This document shows, in pieces, positions 6,183 to 9,212 of a stretch of DNA of 9,212 nt. Made by a program: the position numbers and the translations under genes. The notes beneath the pieces were generated by a model, which was given only the letters and a program-made list of their open reading frames with translations, did no database searches and was not told where the DNA came from. Position 1 is the stretch's first letter, and the number at the start of each line of letters is the position of its first letter. This DNA is from Anaerolineales bacterium (GTDB lineage Bacteria; Chloroflexota; Anaerolineae; Anaerolineales; UBA6663): contig JAEURL010000717.1 of assembly GCA_016789165.1 (NCBI GenBank), positions 1-9,212 on the forward strand. Reading direction: 5' to 3'.

Positions 6183-7183
6183 TGCCCATGTCCCATCCCC
6201 AAATCCTCAGCACCGGCAGTTACGTCCCGGATCGGATCGTCACCAACGCCGAGGTGGATGCCTTGCTCGGCGAGGCCACCAGCGAATGGCTGCTCCAGAA
6301 CGTGGGCATCCGCGAGCGGCGCTGGATGGCGCCCGAGCAGACCACCTCGGACCTGATCGTCCAGGCCGCCCAGCGCGCGCTGGCCAAAGCCGGCGTCGCC
6401 GCCGCCGACCTGGACTTGATCATTGTCTCCACCGACACGCCCGATTACCTTTCGCCGGCCACGGCCGTGGTGGTCCAGCACAAGCTGGGCGCCCTCCGGG
6501 CCGGCTGCTACGACGTCAACAGCGCCTGCGCCGGCTGGGTGACGGCCCTCGATCAGGGCGCGCGCTACCTGCTCACCGAGCCGGGCGCGCGCTACGTGCT
6601 GGTGGCCGGCGGCTACGGCATGAGCCGCTTCCTCGATTTAAAAGACAAGAAGACCGCCAACCTGTTCGCGGACGGGGCCGGCGCCGCCGTGCTCGGCCGG
6701 GGCGACCAGCCGGGCTGGCTGGGCAGCAACCTGCTGGCCGTGGGCAGCTTCCATGACGCGCTGGGCATCTACGGCGGCGGCACCTTCCGGCCGAGCACGC
6801 CGGAAAACATCACCACCTTCGGCGCGCCCAAGGTCGATTTCGTGCGCAAATTCCCGCGCACCTTCAACACCGAGTACTGGCCCCGGCTCATCCAGGGCGC
6901 GCTGGACAAGGCCGGCCTGACCTTTGACCAGGTGGACCACTACTTCTTCACCCAGCTCAACCTGCGCACCATCGAGCAGATGATGCAGACCCTGGGCCAG
7001 CCGATCAGCAAGACGCATTGGGTCATGGACAAGTGGGGCTACACCGGCTCGCCGTGCGTGGTGATGGCCCTGGACGACGCCCTCGCGCAGGGCCGCGGGC
7101 CGCAGCCGGGCCAGGTCGTCGTCTTCTGCGCCTCCGGCGGCGGCATCACCATGGCGGCCTCGGTCTGGAAGTGGGCGGGCTGA
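6182..7183 (+). CDS. Ketoacyl-ACP synthase III-like protein lacking the usual His and Asn
   Basis: A 333-aa thiolase-fold protein of the FabH family. FabH normally condenses acyl-CoA with malonyl-ACP using Cys-His-Asn (Cys112, His244, Asn274 in E. coli). Here the nucleophile is present: Cys116 in NSACAGW. Other family marks are ILSTGSYVPDRIVTN at the N terminus, WLLQNVGIRERR near residues 36-47 and FADGAGAAVLG in the middle. The usual PHQAN segment reads FFTQLN with Thr257 in place of His, and the usual HGNTSA segment reads WGYTGSP with Tyr287 in place of Asn. His and Asn activate malonyl for decarboxylation, so this protein may instead transfer an acyl group, condense a non-malonyl partner, or act as a hydrolase. 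Start ATG 6182 overlaps the previous stop; ATG 6188 is an alternative. The downstream acyl-CoA synthetase starts one base after the stop, suggesting it supplies the acyl thioester. Confidence 0.85.
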   Translation: MPMSHPQILSTGSYVPDRIVTNAEVDALLGEATSEWLLQNVGIRERRWMAPEQTTSDLIVQAAQRALAKAGVAAADLDLIIVSTDTPDYLSPATAVVVQHKLGALRAGCYDVNSACAGWVTALDQGARYLLTEPGARYVLVAGGYGMSRFLDLKDKKTANLFADGAGAAVLGRGDQPGWLGSNLLAVGSFHDALGIYGGGTFRPSTPENITTFGAPKVDFVRKFPRTFNTEYWPRLIQGALDKAGLTFDQVDHYFFTQLNLRTIEQMMQTLGQPISKTHWVMDKWGYTGSPCVVMALDDALAQGRGPQPGQVVVFCASGGGITMAASVWKWAG

Positions 7184-7184
7184 C

Positions 7185-8729
7185 ATGTACATCGGCGACT
7201 GGATGGAACGCGGCGACCGCTACTGGCCGGAGGCCCTGGCCGTGGTGGACGTGGCCAAGGGCCCGGCCGGCCGTTTCACCTACCGGGACCTCAACACCCG
7301 CGCCAACCGCCTGGCCGGCTGGCTGCGCGCCGAGGCCGGCGTCGGGCGCGGCGACCGGGTGGGCATGCTGGCCCTCAACGGGGTCGAATACCTGGACGCC
7401 TTCTTCGCCTGCGCCAAGCTGGGCGCCGTGTTCGTGCCCTTCAATTGGCGCAGCCACTGGCGCGAGCTGGTCCAGCTGATCCAGACCACCGGCCCCAAGG
7501 TGCTGCTCTTCTCCGACGAGTTCCGCGCCGGCGTGGCCGAGATCGAGGCCGCCCTGCGCGGCACGCCGCCCGCCATCGGCCGCTACCTGCACCTGGACGG
7601 CCCCGGGATCGCGGCCAGCCAGCTGTACGAGGCCGCGCTGGCCGGCCGGCCGCCGGACCCGGTCAGCAACCCCGCCGTGGACGCCGAGGACATCGTCTGC
7701 CTGCTCTTCACGGGCGGCACCACCGGCCTGCCCAAGGGCGCCCAGGTCTCCTACCGGATGATCGCCTGGAACACGCTCAACACCATCGTCCACGAATTGC
7801 AGCGCGGCGACATCACCCTGACGCATACGCCGATGTTCCACACCGGCGGCCTGCTGGTCTACACCCTGCCCCTGCTCACCCTGGGCGGCACGGTCGTGAT
7901 CATGCGCAAGTGGACGCCGGACGAAATGCTGGACCTGATCGAACGCGAGCGGGTGACGATGTTCTTCTGCGTGCCCACGCAGTACCAGTTGATGCTGCAG
8001 TCGCCCCGGTTCGCGGCCACCTCGTTCAAGACGGTGCGCTTCCTCACCAGCGGCGGCGCGCCCCTGCCGGTGCCGATCGTTCACGCCTACCGCGAGCAGC
8101 ACGGCGTGGTCTTCAAGCAGGGCTTCGGCATGACCGAGTTTGGCCCCGGCATCTTCAGCATGGGGCCGGAATACGCCGAGCAGAAAGCCGGCAGCATCGG
8201 CCTGCCCAATTATTTCGTGGACGCCGGCATCGTGGACGACGACAACCGCCCGGTGCCGGCCGGCACCGTGGGCGAACTGGTGCTCAAGGGGCCGTCCATG
8301 TGCTCGGGCTATTTCGACAACCCGGAGGCCAGCCGCGCGGCCGTGGACGCCGCGGGCTGGTTCCACACCGGCGACCTGGCCCGCCAGGACGCGGACGGCT
8401 TCTATTTCATCGTCGACCGCAAGAAAGACATGTTCATCTCCGGCGGCGAGAACGTCTACCCGGTGGAGATCGAGAAGGCCCTGTACGAGCATCCGGCCGT
8501 CGGCCAGTGCGCGGTGGTGGGGGTGCCGGATGAGAAATGGGGCGAGGTGGGCCTGGCCTGCGTGGTGCTCAAACCGGGCGCCGCGGCGGCCGAGGCCGAA
8601 CTGCTCGACCACTGCCGCGCCCGCCTGGCCCGCTACAAGGTGCCGCGCCGGGTGGTGTTGGTGGAGTCGCTGCCGATTTCAGCCGCCGGTAAAATACTCA
8701 AGCGCGACCTGCGCGAACAGTTTTCCTAA
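7185..8729 (+). CDS. AMP-forming acyl-CoA synthetase (fatty-acid/aryl-CoA ligase family)
   Basis: A 514-aa class I adenylate-forming enzyme that activates a carboxylic acid with ATP to an acyl-AMP and then to a CoA thioester. All core motifs are visible: the phosphate-binding loop TGGTTGLPKG (176-185), the A5 motif GFGMTEFGP (313-321), HTGD with Asp397 for ribose binding, DRKKDMFISGGENVYPVEIE from 411 with the hinge near Asp411/Arg412, and the catalytic lysine Lys503 in AAGKILKRDL near the C terminus. Length is normal for stand-alone ligases, and no carrier domain is fused. The family covers medium/long-chain fatty acids, benzoates and cinnamates; substrate choice cannot be fixed from sequence. 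ATG 7185 lies one base after the synthase-like gene's stop, implying cotranslation. It probably supplies the thioester used by that enzyme, or breaks down a product of the pathway. Confidence 0.92.
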   Translation: MYIGDWMERGDRYWPEALAVVDVAKGPAGRFTYRDLNTRANRLAGWLRAEAGVGRGDRVGMLALNGVEYLDAFFACAKLGAVFVPFNWRSHWRELVQLIQTTGPKVLLFSDEFRAGVAEIEAALRGTPPAIGRYLHLDGPGIAASQLYEAALAGRPPDPVSNPAVDAEDIVCLLFTGGTTGLPKGAQVSYRMIAWNTLNTIVHELQRGDITLTHTPMFHTGGLLVYTLPLLTLGGTVVIMRKWTPDEMLDLIERERVTMFFCVPTQYQLMLQSPRFAATSFKTVRFLTSGGAPLPVPIVHAYREQHGVVFKQGFGMTEFGPGIFSMGPEYAEQKAGSIGLPNYFVDAGIVDDDNRPVPAGTVGELVLKGPSMCSGYFDNPEASRAAVDAAGWFHTGDLARQDADGFYFIVDRKKDMFISGGENVYPVEIEKALYEHPAVGQCAVVGVPDEKWGEVGLACVVLKPGAAAAEAELLDHCRARLARYKVPRRVVLVESLPISAAGKILKRDLREQFS

Positions 8730-8741
8730 TCGCCCATCACC

Positions 8742-8746
8742 AGGAG
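8742..8746 (+). promoter_or_regulatory. Shine-Dalgarno sequence for the terminal hydrolase gene
   Basis: AGGAG lies six bases before ATG 8753, ideal spacing for ribosome binding. It is the only strong ribosome-binding site seen before any gene in the window and it fixes the start of the last gene. Use of an SD here fits an internal operon gene that is separated from its neighbour by 23 bases and is therefore not stop-start coupled. Confidence 0.7.
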
Positions 8747-8752
8747 CCTTCC

Positions 8753-9212
8753 ATGCCCACCGTCCCCACCCTGCCCGGCATCACGTCCCGAATGGTTGAC
8801 ACGGCGCGCCTGAAGATGCACGTGCTCTTCAGCGGCCCGGAGGCCGGCACGCCCGTCCTGTTCATCCACGGCAACGCCTCCTCGGCCACCTACTGGGAGG
8901 AGATCATGCTCGGTCTGCCGGCCGGCTACCGCGGCATCGCCCCGGACCTGCGCGGCTACGGCGACACCGAAGACAAACTGATCGACGCCACGCGCGGCTG
9001 CGGCGACTGGGTGGACGACCTGCGCGCCCTGGCTCAGGCCCTGGGCTTGGGCCGCTACCACGTCGTCGGCCACTCGATGGGCGGGGCCATCATCTTCAGC
9101 CTGGTGGGCACCGCGCCGGCCGAGGTGCTCTCCGCCACCCTGGTGGACCCCGGCTCACCCTACGGCTTCGGCGGCACCAAGGACCTGGACGGCACCCCCT
9201 GCTATCCGGACT
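8753..9212 (+). CDS. Alpha/beta hydrolase, 5' part (cut by window end)
   Basis: The first 153 codons of an alpha/beta-hydrolase-fold enzyme (full members are usually 260-320 aa). The oxyanion-hole motif FIHGNASSATYW begins at residue 37 and is followed by PDLRGYGDTE, the usual strand-4 region. The nucleophile elbow GHSMGG places Ser108 as the catalytic nucleophile, so it is a serine hydrolase rather than a haloalkane dehalogenase or OleB-type enzyme with Asp at this position. After the elbow the sequence LVDPGSPYGFGGTKDLDG leads into the lid region. The catalytic acid and His lie beyond the window. There is no signal peptide, so it is likely cytosolic. It sits 23 bases after the ligase gene and has its own SD sequence, so it probably belongs to the same operon and may hydrolyse an ester, thioester or lactone in the pathway. 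Specific activity is unknown. Confidence 0.88.
   Translation, partial: MPTVPTLPGITSRMVDTARLKMHVLFSGPEAGTPVLFIHGNASSATYWEEIMLGLPAGYRGIAPDLRGYGDTEDKLIDATRGCGDWVDDLRALAQALGLGRYHVVGHSMGGAIIFSLVGTAPAEVLSATLVDPGSPYGFGGTKDLDGTPCYPD

Noticed and set aside
6182..7183. HMG-CoA synthase
   Set aside because: The N-terminal motif, length and FabH-like Cys context fit ketoacyl synthase III better, and HMG-CoA synthase active-site motifs are absent.
7146..8612. Long minus-strand open frame opposite the ligase
   Set aside because: His/Ala/Gly/Val-rich translation without family motifs; the plus strand has every adenylate-forming motif.
8730..8752. Terminator between the ligase and the last hydrolase gene
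   Set aside because: The 23-base gap has no stem-loop or T-run and contains an SD sequence instead.
6182..9212. oleA-oleC-oleB olefin/beta-lactone biosynthesis cluster
   Set aside because: The family order looks similar, but the synthase lacks the His and Asn of OleA, the ligase has ordinary acyl-CoA synthetase motifs, the hydrolase has Ser (GHSMGG) rather than the Asp nucleophile of OleB, and no OleD-type reductase is visible.
1..9212. Frequent GGCCGG/GCCGGC palindromes as a dispersed repeat or uptake signal
   Set aside because: They follow from Ala-Gly and Arg-Pro codons in very GC-rich genes and sit in coding frame without regular spacing.

Overview
The window is very GC-rich (roughly 70% by eye). 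All genes lie on the + strand, are tightly packed and share one codon style (GCC, GGC, CTG, CGC). A very large STAND/TPR regulator ending in a winged-helix plus BTAD module, few Shine-Dalgarno sequences, and -10 boxes placed directly before start codons suggest a member of the Chloroflexota (Anaerolineae/Caldilineae type). That assignment is an inference, because no marker gene is present.

Left block (1-2287): four genes. These are the 3' part of a ring-cleaving dioxygenase-like VOC protein (MhqA/MhqO type), a serine carboxylesterase/phospholipase-like hydrolase (MhqD type), a flavin-reductase-like flavoprotein, and a GNAT acetyltransferase that overlaps the flavoprotein by 4 bases. The first three resemble the quinone/aromatic-electrophile detoxification sets known as mhq in Bacillus, but no MarR-type regulator is visible here.

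Junction (2288-2578): no intact gene. The last part holds an in-frame remnant of the C-terminal ligand-binding domain of a TetR-family regulator whose DNA-binding half is missing. An extended -10 box (TG-C-TACAAT) sits inside the remnant, exactly where a leaderless transcript would begin at the ATG of the next gene.

Right block (2578-9212): the giant regulator (1101 aa) is followed by a small unknown protein (87 aa). Next come a ketoacyl-ACP synthase III-like enzyme that keeps its catalytic Cys but lacks the usual His and Asn, an acyl-CoA synthetase (AMP-forming), and the 5' part of an alpha/beta hydrolase. Overlaps or very short gaps suggest one operon. A plausible joint role is activation of a carboxylic acid to a CoA thioester, acyl transfer or condensation by the synthase-like enzyme, and hydrolysis of a product, under control of the large regulator. 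The substrate cannot be read from the sequence.

No RNA gene, mobile element, CRISPR array or convincing terminator was seen. The most interesting points are the atypical synthase, the three-enzyme cassette, the small coupled protein, and the replacement of a TetR gene by a leaderless giant regulator.
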